DNA of 35,341 bases, taken from contig NZ_SJEW01000051.1 in assembly GCF_005930475.1 (NCBI RefSeq), positions 1 through 35,341 on the forward strand, written 5' to 3'. Source of the DNA: Modestobacter altitudinis (GTDB lineage: Bacteria > Actinomycetota > Actinomycetes > Mycobacteriales > Geodermatophilaceae). This document shows positions 15,025 through 22,813 of this stretch, one piece after another (positions within the stretch are counted from its first letter, which is position 1; each line of letters starts with the position of its first letter). Both the position numbers and the translations under genes were made by a program. The notes below the pieces were generated by a model, which searched no databases, was not told the DNA's origin, and was given only the letters and a program-made list of their open reading frames with translations.

Positions 15025-15738
15025 GTGCAGGTGACGCCGCCTGTGCGCCAGACGATCCAGCGAACGGCCAGTTCCCGCGCCTACCGCGGTCACTCCGTGC
15101 ACGCCGCACCCGGCGTCCACGAGTACGCGGTGGCCCTGGTGCGGGCGGCCCTCCCCGCCGGCGGCCGGGTGCTCGAGGTCGGTGCCGGCTGCGGTGCGCT
15201 GGCGCTGCGGCTCGGCGACGCCGGCTTCGACGTCGTCCCGACCGACCTGTACCCGCCGCACGACTGGATCCACCGGCTGGACCTGGACCACCCCGAGTGG
15301 ACCGAGCAGACCCGGGGCCCGTTCGACCTGGTCGTCTCCGTGGAGACCCTGGAGCACGTGGAGAACCCGCGGCAGGTGCTCCGGTCGATCCGGGCGCTGC
15401 TCCGCCCCGGTGACACGCTGGTGGTGAGCACCCCGAACGTCACCCACCCGCACTCGCTGCTGAAGACGCTGCTGCGCGGCGCGCCGGTGTTCTTCGGCCC
15501 GAAGCACTACTACCAGCCCGGGCACATCACGATGCTCCCGGACTGGATGCTGACCGAGCACGTGCGCCAGGCCGGGTTCGAGCAGATCGAGGTCCGGCGG
15601 GCGGGGAGCATGGAGTACGCCGGTCTGCGGCGGCGCGTGCACCGGGTCGAGCTGGCGGTGCTCCGCGCGCTGGGGCTGCGGCAGCGGGCCGACGACGGCG
15701 AGGGCGTCTGCACCTTCGTCACCGCCGTCGCCGCCTGA
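15025..15738 (+). CDS. SAM-dependent methyltransferase (type 11-like)
   Basis: A 237-residue class I methyltransferase. Motif I is RVLEVGAGCGALALRLGDAG (about residues 48-67), motif II VVPTDLYPP, post-motif acidic/aromatic FDLVVSVETLEHVENPRQ, then LRPGDTLVVSTPNV, all typical of UbiE/Methyltransf_11-23 enzymes. The C-terminal half has an aromatic region (GPKHYYQPGHITMLPDWML) often seen in methyltransferases acting on lipid-linked or sugar substrates, but the substrate cannot be read. GTG at 15025 is the likely start; another GTG is two codons on. It is transcribed alone, convergent with paaZ 10 bp downstream. Confidence 0.85.
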   Translation: MQVTPPVRQTIQRTASSRAYRGHSVHAAPGVHEYAVALVRAALPAGGRVLEVGAGCGALALRLGDAGFDVVPTDLYPPHDWIHRLDLDHPEWTEQTRGPFDLVVSVETLEHVENPRQVLRSIRALLRPGDTLVVSTPNVTHPHSLLKTLLRGAPVFFGPKHYYQPGHITMLPDWMLTEHVRQAGFEQIEVRRAGSMEYAGLRRRVHRVELAVLRALGLRQRADDGEGVCTFVTAVAA

Positions 15739-15748
15739 CCCGCGGACG

Positions 15749-17797
15749 TCAACCGGCGGGCGGCCAGGTCTTCGCGACCATGGTGAGGACGTCGTAGGTG
15801 GCGACCGGCTTCCCGTCCCCGTCGACCACCACGGCGTCCCAGCGCACCTCGCCGTGGTCGGCGCCGCCGCGTGGGCTGATCTGCTTGCAGGTGAGCGTCA
15901 CCGTCAGCGCCGCGCCGGGCTTGACGGGGGTGAGGAACCGCAGGCTGTCCACCCCGTAGTTGGCCAGCACCGGGCCTGGGTCGGGGTCGACGAACAGCCC
16001 GGCGGCCCAGGAGACGATGAGGTAGCCGTGTGCGACCCGGCCGCCGAACAGCGGGTTGGCCGCGGCCGCCGCCTCGTCCATGTGGGCGTAGAAGGTGTCG
16101 CCGGTGAACTCGGCGAAGTGCTCGATGTCGGCGAGGGTGACCGCGCGCGGCCCGGCGGTCACCGAGTCGCCGATCCGCAGCTCGGCCAGCGACTTGCGGA
16201 AGGGGTGGACGCCGTCGTCGTGCCGCTGGGCGCCGGCGACCCAGCGGCCGCCGATGGCGGTCAGCGCGTCCGGGGAGCCCTGCACGGCGGTGCGCTGCAT
16301 GGCGTGCAGCACGCCGCGGATGCCGCCGAGCTCCTCGCCGCCGCCGGCCCGCCCGGGGCCGCCGTGCACGAGCACCGGCAGCGGTGCGCCGTGCCCGGTG
16401 TTCTCCGCCGCGTCGTCCCGGTCCAGCACCAGCACCCGGCCGTGCGCGTGCGCGGCGCCGAGCACGAACTCCCGCGCGACGGCGGGGTCGTGGCTGACCA
16501 GCGAGGCGACCAGGCTGCCCTGACCGCGGGCCGCGAGCTCGACCGCCTGCGCCACCCCGTCGTACGGGAGCACCGTGGCGACCGGGCCGAAGGCCTCCAC
16601 GTCGTGCGGCTCGCCGGCGGACAGGTCGTCGCAGCGCAGCAGCAGCGGCGGCAGGAACGCGCCGCGGTCCCGGTCTGCGCCGACGACCTGGAAGTCGTCG
16701 GGGTCCCCGGCGACCACCTGGGCGACCCCGCGCAGTGCCTTGACCGCGCGGAGCACCTCCTCGCGCTGGTCCAGGCTCGCCAGGGCGCCCATCGTGACGT
16801 CGTCCGCGCCGGGTGCGCCGACGACGACCTCGGCGAGCCTCGCCCGGGTGGCCTCGACCACCTCGTCCACCAGCTCGCGGGGCACCAGCGCCCGGCGGAT
16901 CGCGGTGCACCGCTGCCCGGCCTTGACGGTCATCTCCTCGACCAGCTGGTCGACGAACAGGCCGAACTCCGGCGTGTCCGGCGTGGCGTCGGGCCCCAGC
17001 ACCGAGCAGTTGAGCGAGTCCGCCTCGGCGTTGAACCGCACCGAGTTCGCCACCACGGCGGGCGTGCTGCGCAGCTTGCGGGCGGTCGCCGCCGACCCGG
17101 TGAAGAACACCAGGTCCTGCCCTGCGAGGGAGTCCAGCACGCCGGCCGCGCTGCCGGCCAGCAGCTGCACCGACCCCTCGGGCAGGAGGCCGCTCTCGAC
17201 GATCGAGCGGACGACGGCCTCGGTCAGGTAGGCGGTCTGGCTGGCCGGCTTCACCACGGTCGGGACGCCGGCCAGGAAGGTGGGCGCGAGCTTCTCCAAG
17301 AAGCCCCAGACCGGGAAGTTGAAGGCGTTGACCTGCACCGCCACGCCGCGCAGCGGGGTGTAGAGGTGCTGGCCGAGGAACGTGCCGCCTCGACCCAGCG
17401 GCTCGACCGGGCCGTCGAGCACGACTGTGTCGTCGGGCAGCTCGCGGCGGGCCTTGCTGGCGTAGGACAGCAGCGTGCCGAAGCCGCCGTCGACGTCCAC
17501 GGCGCTGTCCCGGTCGGTGGCACCGGTGCGCCGGGACAACGCGTAGAAGGCGTCCTTGTCCGCCATCAGCCGCAGGCCCAGCTGCTTGAGCAGGCCGGCG
17601 CGCTGGTGGAAGGTCAGCTCCCGCAGCGCCGGGCCACCGACGGAGCGGGCGTGGTCGAGCATCGCGGCGACGTCCAGCCCGGTGCTGGACACCCGGACGA
17701 CGGTCTCGCCGGTGACCGCGTCGGCGATCGGGGTGCCCTCGTCCGGGGCGGTGTACCAGCGCCCGGCGACGTAGCTCGGCAGCAGGGGTGCGCTCAT
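15749..17797 (-). CDS. paaZ: PaaZ: oxepin-CoA hydrolase / semialdehyde dehydrogenase
   Basis: A 682-residue bifunctional enzyme of phenylacetate catabolism. Residues ~1-520 are an aldehyde dehydrogenase: NAFNFPVWGFLEKLAPTFLA (cofactor region), FFTGSAATA, catalytic Glu in NAEADSLN and catalytic Cys in VKAGQRCTAIRR. Residues ~540-682 are a MaoC-like hotdog hydratase with the pair in FTGDTFYAHMDEAAAA and GRVAHGYLIVS. It hydrolyses oxepin-CoA to an open-chain CoA semialdehyde and oxidises it to 3-oxo-5,6-dehydrosuberyl-CoA. ATG at 17797 overlaps the TetR stop (ATGA). It is the last gene of paaK-tetR-paaZ. Length and both active sites look intact. Confidence 0.95.
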   Translation of the reverse strand: MSAPLLPSYVAGRWYTAPDEGTPIADAVTGETVVRVSSTGLDVAAMLDHARSVGGPALRELTFHQRAGLLKQLGLRLMADKDAFYALSRRTGATDRDSAVDVDGGFGTLLSYASKARRELPDDTVVLDGPVEPLGRGGTFLGQHLYTPLRGVAVQVNAFNFPVWGFLEKLAPTFLAGVPTVVKPASQTAYLTEAVVRSIVESGLLPEGSVQLLAGSAAGVLDSLAGQDLVFFTGSAATARKLRSTPAVVANSVRFNAEADSLNCSVLGPDATPDTPEFGLFVDQLVEEMTVKAGQRCTAIRRALVPRELVDEVVEATRARLAEVVVGAPGADDVTMGALASLDQREEVLRAVKALRGVAQVVAGDPDDFQVVGADRDRGAFLPPLLLRCDDLSAGEPHDVEAFGPVATVLPYDGVAQAVELAARGQGSLVASLVSHDPAVAREFVLGAAHAHGRVLVLDRDDAAENTGHGAPLPVLVHGGPGRAGGGEELGGIRGVLHAMQRTAVQGSPDALTAIGGRWVAGAQRHDDGVHPFRKSLAELRIGDSVTAGPRAVTLADIEHFAEFTGDTFYAHMDEAAAAANPLFGGRVAHGYLIVSWAAGLFVDPDPGPVLANYGVDSLRFLTPVKPGAALTVTLTCKQISPRGGADHGEVRWDAVVVDGDGKPVATYDVLTMVAKTWPPAG

Positions 17798-18471
17798 CGG
17801 AGTGCCTCTCGCGGGGTCGGTCGGGCGGCCGTGCGCAGGCCGCTGAAGGTGGTGGTGACGAGGGCGTCGGCCAGGGCGTCGGCGTCCAGCCCGCGGCCGG
17901 GCCGGTACCACTCGGTGAGGGAGTTGACGGTGCCGAACAGCAACCGGCTGGTGACGGCGGGGTCGACGTCCGGCCGGACGTCGCCGTCGGTCTCCGCCGC
18001 CCGCACGAGGTCGGTGACCACCCGGTCGAACTCGCGGCGCCGCCGCAGCGCCGCGAGCTCCACCGGCGAGTTGCCGCGCACCCGCAGCAGCAGCGTGACG
18101 AAGGGCAGCTCGGCGGTCAGCACCCGCACCGACCCGCGGACGACGTGCTCGAGCCGGTCGATCGCCGGGCCGGTCGTCGCGCCGGGCTCGTCGAGGACGG
18201 CGAACAACCCGTCCAGCGCCCGGTCCAGGGCCAGCCGCAGCAGCTCGACCTTGCTGGGCACGTGGTGGTAGATCGCGGACTTGGTGACGCCGAGCCGGGT
18301 GGCCAGCTCGTCCATGCTGGTCGCCTCGAAGCCGCGCTCGTTGAACACCGCGACGGCGACCTCCAGCAGCGAGTCCAGCGAGTGCCCGGGTCTCCCCCGC
18401 CGCGCCGGCGCGGTCACGGCCCCACCCGGGGGGCCGAAGTGGCCACTTTCGCCCCGGTCATGTCCGCTCAC
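17794..18471 (-). CDS. TetR-family regulator of the paa cluster (PaaR-like)
   Basis: About 225 residues from GTG 18471; a later GTG at 18417 is an alternative that would exclude the palindromic repeat at 18431-18455 from the coding region. The helix-turn-helix is SMDELATRLGVTKSAIYHHV, typical of TetR; the C-terminal ligand domain (from LLRLALDRALDGLF) resembles actinobacterial PaaR, which responds to phenylacetyl-CoA. It lies between paaK and paaZ with overlaps on both sides, so it is made with the pathway. The two 22-bp operators in the paaK-paaA promoter (19856-19877, 19944-19965) are its most likely sites, implying autoregulation and control of both arms. Confidence 0.88.
   Translation of the reverse strand: MSGHDRGESGHFGPPGGAVTAPARRGRPGHSLDSLLEVAVAVFNERGFEATSMDELATRLGVTKSAIYHHVPSKVELLRLALDRALDGLFAVLDEPGATTGPAIDRLEHVVRGSVRVLTAELPFVTLLLRVRGNSPVELAALRRRREFDRVVTDLVRAAETDGDVRPDVDPAVTSRLLFGTVNSLTEWYRPGRGLDADALADALVTTTFSGLRTAARPTPREALR
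18431..18455. repeat. Palindromic repeat with AAGTGGCCACTT core, copy 1
   Basis: A perfect 12-bp palindrome AAGTGGCCACTT (18437-18448) is flanked by GGGCCG on the left and TCGCCCC on the right, which pair imperfectly with one bulged base to form a ~25-bp hairpin. It covers the first codons of the tetR gene if that starts at GTG 18471 and lies just upstream if it starts at 18417. It follows the paaK stop by only a few bases on the other side. A second copy of the core is at 22294-22321. Confidence 0.6.
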
Positions 18472-19798
18472 GTCGGTCGGTGAGCCGCTGGAGCTTGCCC
18501 ACCGAGCGGGCCAGCGTCTCCGGGTCGACGACGCGGACCTCGACGGTGGTGCCGACCGTGTCCTTCACCGCCTTCTCGACCTCGCGGGCGGCGGGCGCGC
18601 GGCGCTCGGCTGGGCAGTCCGGCCGGGCCTCGACGTGCACGGTGAGGTGGTCCATCCGGCCGCGGCTGGTCAGCTCCAGGGAGAAGTGCGGCGAGAGCCC
18701 CGCGGTGCGCAGCACGACCTCCTCGATCTGGGTCGGGAACAGGTTCACCCCGCGCAGGATGATCATGTCGTCGGTGCGGCCGGTGACCTTCTCCATCCGG
18801 CGCATGCCCGGTCGGGCGGTGCCGGGCAGCAGCCGGGTGAGGTCGCGGGTGCGGTACCGGATGATCGGCAGCGCCTCCTTGGTCAGCGAGGTGAAGACGA
18901 GCTCGCCCTGCTCGCCCTCGGGGAGCACCTCACCGGTGGCCGGGTCGATGACCTCGGGCAGGAAGTGGTCCTCCCAGATGTGCAGCCCGTCCTTGGTCTC
19001 CACGCACTCCTGGGCGATGCCCGGCCCCATCACCTCGGACAGGCCGTAGATGTCGACGGCGTCGATGTCGAGGCGGTCCTCCATCTCGGCGCGCATCTGC
19101 TCGGTCCACGGCTCGGCGCCGAAGATCCCGATCTGCAAGCTGGAGGCCCGCGGGTCCAGGCCCTGCTTCTCGAACTCGTCGATGACGGTGAGCATGTAGC
19201 TCGGCGTCACCATGATCACCCGCGGCTCGAAGTCGGTGATCAGCTGCACCTGGCGGGGCGTCATGCCCCCGGAGACCGGGATGACGGTGCAGCCCAGCGC
19301 CTCCGCGCCGTAGTGCGCGCCGAGCCCACCGGTGAACAGCCCGTAGCCGTAGGCGTTGTGCAGCTTGTCCCCGGCCCGGCCACCGGCCGCCCGGATGGAG
19401 CGGGCCATGACGGTGGCCCAGGTGGCGATGTCGCGCTCGGTGTAGCCGACGACGGTGGGCCGGCCGGTGGTGCCGCTTGACGCATGGACGCGCCGGACCT
19501 GCTCCTGCGGGACGGCGAACATCCCGAACGGGTAGTTCTCCCGCAGGTCGGCCTTCGACGTGGTCGGGAACCGGGCCAGGTCGGCCAGCTCGCGGCAGTC
19601 GTCGGGGTGCACGCCAGCGGCGTCGAAGGCCGCCCGGTAGTGCGGGACGTTGTCGTAGGCGTGCCGCAGCGTCCACTGCAGGCGCTCCAGCTGCAGGGCC
19701 CGCAGCTCGTCGACGCCCATCCGCTCGGCCGGGTCGAGCAGCGCTGGCTCCGGGGCCATGCCCAGCCGGCGGGTCTTCTCGCTGGTCGCACTGGTCAT
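18458..19798 (-). CDS. paaK: Phenylacetate-CoA ligase
   Basis: About 446 residues. Adenylate-forming enzyme with the phosphate loop HASSGTTGRPTVVGYT, AYGYGLFTGGLGAHYGAE, and DIYGLSEVMGPGIAQEC; the late hinge region TGRTDDMIILRGVNLFPTQI is typical of PaaK. It activates phenylacetate to phenylacetyl-CoA with ATP, the entry step of the pathway. ATG at 19798 is well placed behind GGAGG; an in-frame ATG at 19807 directly abuts it and is less likely. It is the first gene of the leftward arm and starts in the divergent promoter carrying two TetR-type operators. Confidence 0.96.
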   Translation of the reverse strand: MTSATSEKTRRLGMAPEPALLDPAERMGVDELRALQLERLQWTLRHAYDNVPHYRAAFDAAGVHPDDCRELADLARFPTTSKADLRENYPFGMFAVPQEQVRRVHASSGTTGRPTVVGYTERDIATWATVMARSIRAAGGRAGDKLHNAYGYGLFTGGLGAHYGAEALGCTVIPVSGGMTPRQVQLITDFEPRVIMVTPSYMLTVIDEFEKQGLDPRASSLQIGIFGAEPWTEQMRAEMEDRLDIDAVDIYGLSEVMGPGIAQECVETKDGLHIWEDHFLPEVIDPATGEVLPEGEQGELVFTSLTKEALPIIRYRTRDLTRLLPGTARPGMRRMEKVTGRTDDMIILRGVNLFPTQIEEVVLRTAGLSPHFSLELTSRGRMDHLTVHVEARPDCPAERRAPAAREVEKAVKDTVGTTVEVRVVDPETLARSVGKLQRLTDRRERT

Positions 19799-19855
19799 CG
19801 CGGGCATCCTCCGAGCGTCGTCGCCGGCCTGCTGGTGGCTGCGGTCAGCCGCGCA

Positions 19856-19877
19856 TTACCGACCAGTTGGTCAGTAA
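19856..19877. promoter_or_regulatory. TetR-type operator O1 (paaK side)
   Basis: A 22-bp inverted repeat: left half TTACCGACCA, right half TGGTCAGTAA, mirrored except for one base per arm. It lies about 58 bp upstream of the paaK start and differs from O2 only at central positions. Its shape and AT content stand out in this GC-rich sequence and fit a TetR dimer site, most simply that of the regulator encoded between paaK and paaZ. Confidence 0.82.
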
Positions 19878-19943
19878 CCAACTCCTCGGCCCCGGAGCTG
19901 TCAAGCCGCGGGTTGTGGGACGACCGGCGATCAGGCACACTCA

Positions 19944-19965
19944 TTACCGACCACTCGGTCAGTAA
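19944..19965. promoter_or_regulatory. TetR-type operator O2 (paaA side)
   Basis: A 22-bp inverted repeat: left half TTACCGACCA, right half CGGTCAGTAA. It begins exactly 88 bp after O1 and ends 25 bp before the paaA ATG. Comparison with O1 gives the working consensus TTACCGACC-N4-GGTCAGTAA. Occupancy here would block transcription or initiation of paaABCDE. Confidence 0.82.
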
Positions 19966-19990
19966 TTGATCGCCCGACGAGGGGGACGAG

Positions 19991-20947
19991 ATGTCTGCGC
20001 CCACGCTGGACCGCCCGGCCGCACCCGATGAGGCAGCGCTGCAGGCGCAGTTCGACGCCACGATCGCCGCCGACCACCGGATCGAGCCGCGCGACTGGAT
20101 GCCGGAGGCCTACCGCAAGGGGCTGGTCCGGCAGATCGCGCAGCACGCCCACTCCGAGATCATCGGCATGCAGCCCGAGGGCGACTGGCTGCTGGCCGCG
20201 CCGAGCCTGCGGCGCAAGGCGATCCTGCTGGCCAAGGTGCAGGACGAGGCCGGGCACGGCATGTACCTGTACTCGGCGGCGGAGACCCTCGGCGCCGACC
20301 GGGCCGACCTCACCGACAAGCTCATCGAGCGCAAGCAGAAGTACAGCTCGATCTTCAACTACCCGACCCTCACCTACGCCGACGTCGGCGTCATCGGCTG
20401 GCTGGTCGACGGCGCGGCCATCTGCAACCAGGTGCCGCTGTGCCGGTCCAGCTACGGGCCCTACGCCCGGGCGATGATCCGGGTCTGCAAGGAGGAGTCC
20501 TTCCACCAGCGGCAGGGCTACGAGCTGCTGATGACGATGATGCGCGGCACCGACGGGCAGCGGGCAATGGTCCAGGACGCCGTCGACCGCTGGTGGTGGC
20601 CCTCGCTGATGATGTTCGGCCCGCCGGACGACGACAGCCCCAACTCGGCGCAGTCGATGGCCTGGGGCGTCAAGCGGCACAGCAATGACGAGCTGCGCCA
20701 GCGCTTCGTCGACATGACCGTGCCGCAGGCCGCCGTCCTGGGGGTGACCCTGCCCGACCCGGAGCTGGCGCTGGACCCCGACACCGGCCGGTACCGCTTC
20801 GGCGCGATCGACTGGACCGAGTTCAAGCAGGTCCTCGCCGGCAACGGCCCGTGCAACGACGAGCGCATCGCCCGCCGCCGGGCCGCCCGCGACGACAACG
20901 CCTGGGTGACCGAGGCGGCCACCGCCTACGCGGGCAAGCACGCATGA
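19991..20947 (+). CDS. paaA: 1,2-phenylacetyl-CoA epoxidase, catalytic subunit PaaA
   Basis: A 318-residue carboxylate-bridged di-iron monooxygenase subunit. The iron-binding helices show EDE-type elements: [20 protein letters not shown] and [19 protein letters not shown], and the substrate-CoA region includes [20 protein letters not shown]. It epoxidises the ring of phenylacetyl-CoA with O2 and electrons from PaaE. The ATG at 19991 is preceded by GAGGGGG. It begins the rightward arm and its stop overlaps the paaB start. Length is typical. Confidence 0.96.
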   Translation: MSAPTLDRPAAPDEAALQAQFDATIAADHRIEPRDWMPEAYRKGLVRQIAQHAHSEIIGMQPEGDWLLAAPSLRRKAILLAKVQDEAGHGMYLYSAAETLGADRADLTDKLIERKQKYSSIFNYPTLTYADVGVIGWLVDGAAICNQVPLCRSSYGPYARAMIRVCKEESFHQRQGYELLMTMMRGTDGQRAMVQDAVDRWWWPSLMMFGPPDDDSPNSAQSMAWGVKRHSNDELRQRFVDMTVPQAAVLGVTLPDPELALDPDTGRYRFGAIDWTEFKQVLAGNGPCNDERIARRRAARDDNAWVTEAATAYAGKHA

Positions 20948-21309
20948 GCGACGTGACGGCGGAGGGCGGGCACGGCGCCGTCCCCACCGGGCCCGAGGTG
21001 CCGGTCGAGCCGAAGGCGTCGACCGCCCGCCGGGACTGGCCGCTGTACGAGGTGTTCGTCCGCGGCAAGCGCGGGCTCAACCACGTGCACGTCGGCTCGC
21101 TGCACGCCCCGGACGACGAGATGGCGGTGCACGCCGCCCGCGACCTCTACACCCGGCGCAACGAGGGCGTGAGCATCTGGGTGGTGCAGGCCGCCGACAT
21201 CACCGCGTCGAGCCCGGACGAGAAGGACCCGATGTTCGCCCCGAGCGGGGACAAGGTCTACCGGCACCCGACGTTCTACGAGATCCCGGACAACGTCCCG
21301 CACATGTAA
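20944..21309 (+). CDS. paaB: 1,2-phenylacetyl-CoA epoxidase subunit PaaB
   Basis: A 121-residue protein whose core [20 protein letters not shown], then [20 protein letters not shown], and [14 protein letters not shown] is PaaB. PaaB bridges PaaAC heterodimers in the epoxidase complex. The ATG at 20944 overlaps the paaA stop (ATGA) and gives about 30 extra N-terminal residues, Gly/Pro/Val-rich, compared with the usual ~95; no better start with a ribosome-binding site is seen later. A strong hairpin follows the TAA stop before paaC. Confidence 0.93.
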   Translation: MSDVTAEGGHGAVPTGPEVPVEPKASTARRDWPLYEVFVRGKRGLNHVHVGSLHAPDDEMAVHAARDLYTRRNEGVSIWVVQAADITASSPDEKDPMFAPSGDKVYRHPTFYEIPDNVPHM

Positions 21310-21314
21310 AAGGA

Positions 21315-21368
21315 CCCCCTCTCCCCCCACCACCCTCGTACCTCGGGCGGCGGGGCCCTGAGAGGGGG
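21315..21368. repeat. Hairpin in the paaB-paaC gap
   Basis: The 77-bp gap between paaB and paaC holds perfect 9-bp arms, CCCCCTCTC (21315-21323) and GAGAGGGGG (21360-21368), enclosing a GC-rich loop with further internal complementarity; adjoining GG and CC may add pairs around a bulged A. It starts six bases after the paaB stop and ends 18 bases before the paaC ATG. It could be a partial terminator, an mRNA-stability element or a dispersed repeat. All other junctions of this operon are tight, which makes it stand out. Confidence 0.55.
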
Positions 21369-21386
21369 CCGCCCTGAGGAGTCACC

Positions 21387-22295
21387 ATGCACGAGGAGAC
21401 CGTGTACGACGCGCTGGACCACGCGCACGGGGGCGAGGGGCAGTGGGCGTTCGGCACCGGGTTCGACGAGCCGCTGGCCGGGGTGGACACGACCGTGCCC
21501 ACCGGCATCGACCCGGCCGACCTCGGCGCCTACTGCCTGATGCTCGGTGACGACGCCCTGGTGCTCTGCCAGCGCCTCACCCAGTGGGTGACCGCCGCCC
21601 CCGAGCTCGAGGAGGAGGTGGCGCTGGCCAACTGCGGGCTGGACCTGCTCGGCCAGGCCCGGCTGCTGCTGGCCCGGGCCGGCTCGGTCGGCGTCCTGGG
21701 CCGTTCCCGCGCGCTGGCCACCGACTCGATCCCCGACGAGGACGCGCTGGCGTACTTCCGAGACGTCGATGAGTTCCGCAACTCCCTGCTCGTCGAGGCC
21801 CCGAACGGCGACTTCGGGCAGACCGTCGTCCGGCTGCTCGTCGCCTCGACCTGGCGGCTGGCGCTCTTCGCCCGGCTGCGCGAGTCCCGCGACCCGGTGC
21901 TCGCCGCGATCGCCGCCAAGGGCGTGCCCGAGCTGACCTACCACCGCGACCACGCCGCCCGCTGGGTGCTGCGGCTGGGCGATGGCACACCGGAGTCGCA
22001 CCGCCGCAGCCAGGCCGGGGTGGACGCCGTCTGGCCGCTGCTCGCCGACCTGTTCACCGCGACCGACGTCGAGACGCGGCTGACCGCGGCGGGCGTGGCG
22101 GTGGACCCGGCCGACGTCCGGGACGAGGTGCGTGACGTGCTGACCCTGGTGCTCGAGCGCGCGACGCTGACCGTGCCGGCCTGGCCGGCCGAGCAGCCCA
22201 GCCGTGGCCGCGCCGGCCAGCACGGCCCGGAGCTGACCGCCCTGCTCGCCGACCTCCAGGGCCTTGCCCGCGAGCACCCGGCAGCGACCTGGTGA
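21387..22295 (+). CDS. paaC: 1,2-phenylacetyl-CoA epoxidase structural subunit PaaC
   Basis: A 302-residue ferritin-like helical protein matching PaaC: YCLMLGDDALVLCQRLTQWV, LANCGLDLLGQARLLLARAG, FARLRESRDPVLAAIAAKGV and ELTYHRDHAARWVLRLGDG. PaaC is the catalytically inactive partner that forms the core with PaaA. The ATG at 21387 follows GAGGAG at good spacing, after the hairpin. The stop overlaps the paaD start (GTGA). The N-terminal ~45 residues (HEETVYDALDHAHGGEGQWA) are normal for actinobacterial PaaC by my recollection. Confidence 0.95.
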   Translation: MHEETVYDALDHAHGGEGQWAFGTGFDEPLAGVDTTVPTGIDPADLGAYCLMLGDDALVLCQRLTQWVTAAPELEEEVALANCGLDLLGQARLLLARAGSVGVLGRSRALATDSIPDEDALAYFRDVDEFRNSLLVEAPNGDFGQTVVRLLVASTWRLALFARLRESRDPVLAAIAAKGVPELTYHRDHAARWVLRLGDGTPESHRRSQAGVDAVWPLLADLFTATDVETRLTAAGVAVDPADVRDEVRDVLTLVLERATLTVPAWPAEQPSRGRAGQHGPELTALLADLQGLAREHPAATW

Positions 22296-22813
22296 GGGCA
22301 GGAGTGGCCACTTCTGCCCTCGGGACCGACGCCCGGGCGGTGGCGGCGACGGTGACCGACCCCGAGCTGCCGATGCTCACGCTGGCCGACCTCGGGGTGC
22401 TCCGCGACGTGCGCGACGAGGACGGCACCGTCGTCGTCGAGATCACCCCGACCTACTCCGGCTGCCCGGCGATGGGCGTCATGCGCGCCGACCTGGTGCA
22501 CGCCCTGCACCGGGCCGGCTTCGCCGACGTGGACGTGCGCACCGTGCTGTCGCCGGCCTGGAGCACCGACTGGATCAGCGACGACGGTCGCCGCAAGCTC
22601 GCCGCCGGCGGCATCGCCCCACCCGGGCGCGCCCCGGTGCGCACCAGCGGCCCGGTGCCGCTCTCGCTCGGCGCGACCCGCCGGACGGCGACCTGCCCAC
22701 AGTGCGGCTCCCCCGACACCGAGGAGGTCAGCGAGTTCAGCGCCACCGCGTGCAAGGCGATGCGCCGCTGCCGGGTCTGCCTCGAGCCGTTCGAGCACGT
22801 GAAGGAGATCTAG
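22292..22813 (+). CDS. paaD: Phenylacetyl-CoA epoxidase assembly protein PaaD
   Basis: A 173-residue protein. Residues ~15-110 form a MIP18/DUF59 domain (ATVTDPELPMLTLADLGVLR and ITPTYSGCPAMGVMRADLV), followed by a PaaD-specific zinc-binding tail with cysteines in ATCPQCGSPD, TACKAM and RCRVCLEPF. It is needed to mature the epoxidase system, probably through Fe-S or metal delivery. GTG at 22292 overlaps the paaC stop. The first ten codons lie inside a 28-bp palindromic repeat (22294-22321), so the true start may be the GTG at 22304 or later. The stop shares a base with the paaE GTG (TAGTG). Confidence 0.93.
   Translation: MRAGVATSALGTDARAVAATVTDPELPMLTLADLGVLRDVRDEDGTVVVEITPTYSGCPAMGVMRADLVHALHRAGFADVDVRTVLSPAWSTDWISDDGRRKLAAGGIAPPGRAPVRTSGPVPLSLGATRRTATCPQCGSPDTEEVSEFSATACKAMRRCRVCLEPFEHVKEI
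22294..22321. repeat. Palindromic repeat with AGTGGCCACTT core, copy 2
   Basis: A 28-bp palindrome: left arm GAGGGCAGGAGTGG, right arm CCACTTCTGCCCTC, self-complementary except one G opposite T, which would still wobble-pair in plus-strand RNA. It starts two bases after the proposed paaD start codon and so is either translated as the PaaD N-terminus (RAGVATSAL) or forms its leader. It shares AGTGGCCACTT with the copy at 18431-18455. Confidence 0.65.

Noticed and set aside
15854-18271. 805-codon plus-strand frame opposite paaZ and tetR
   Set aside because: Antisense to two well-supported genes, His/Gln/Arg-rich and without motifs; a product of GC-rich codon bias.
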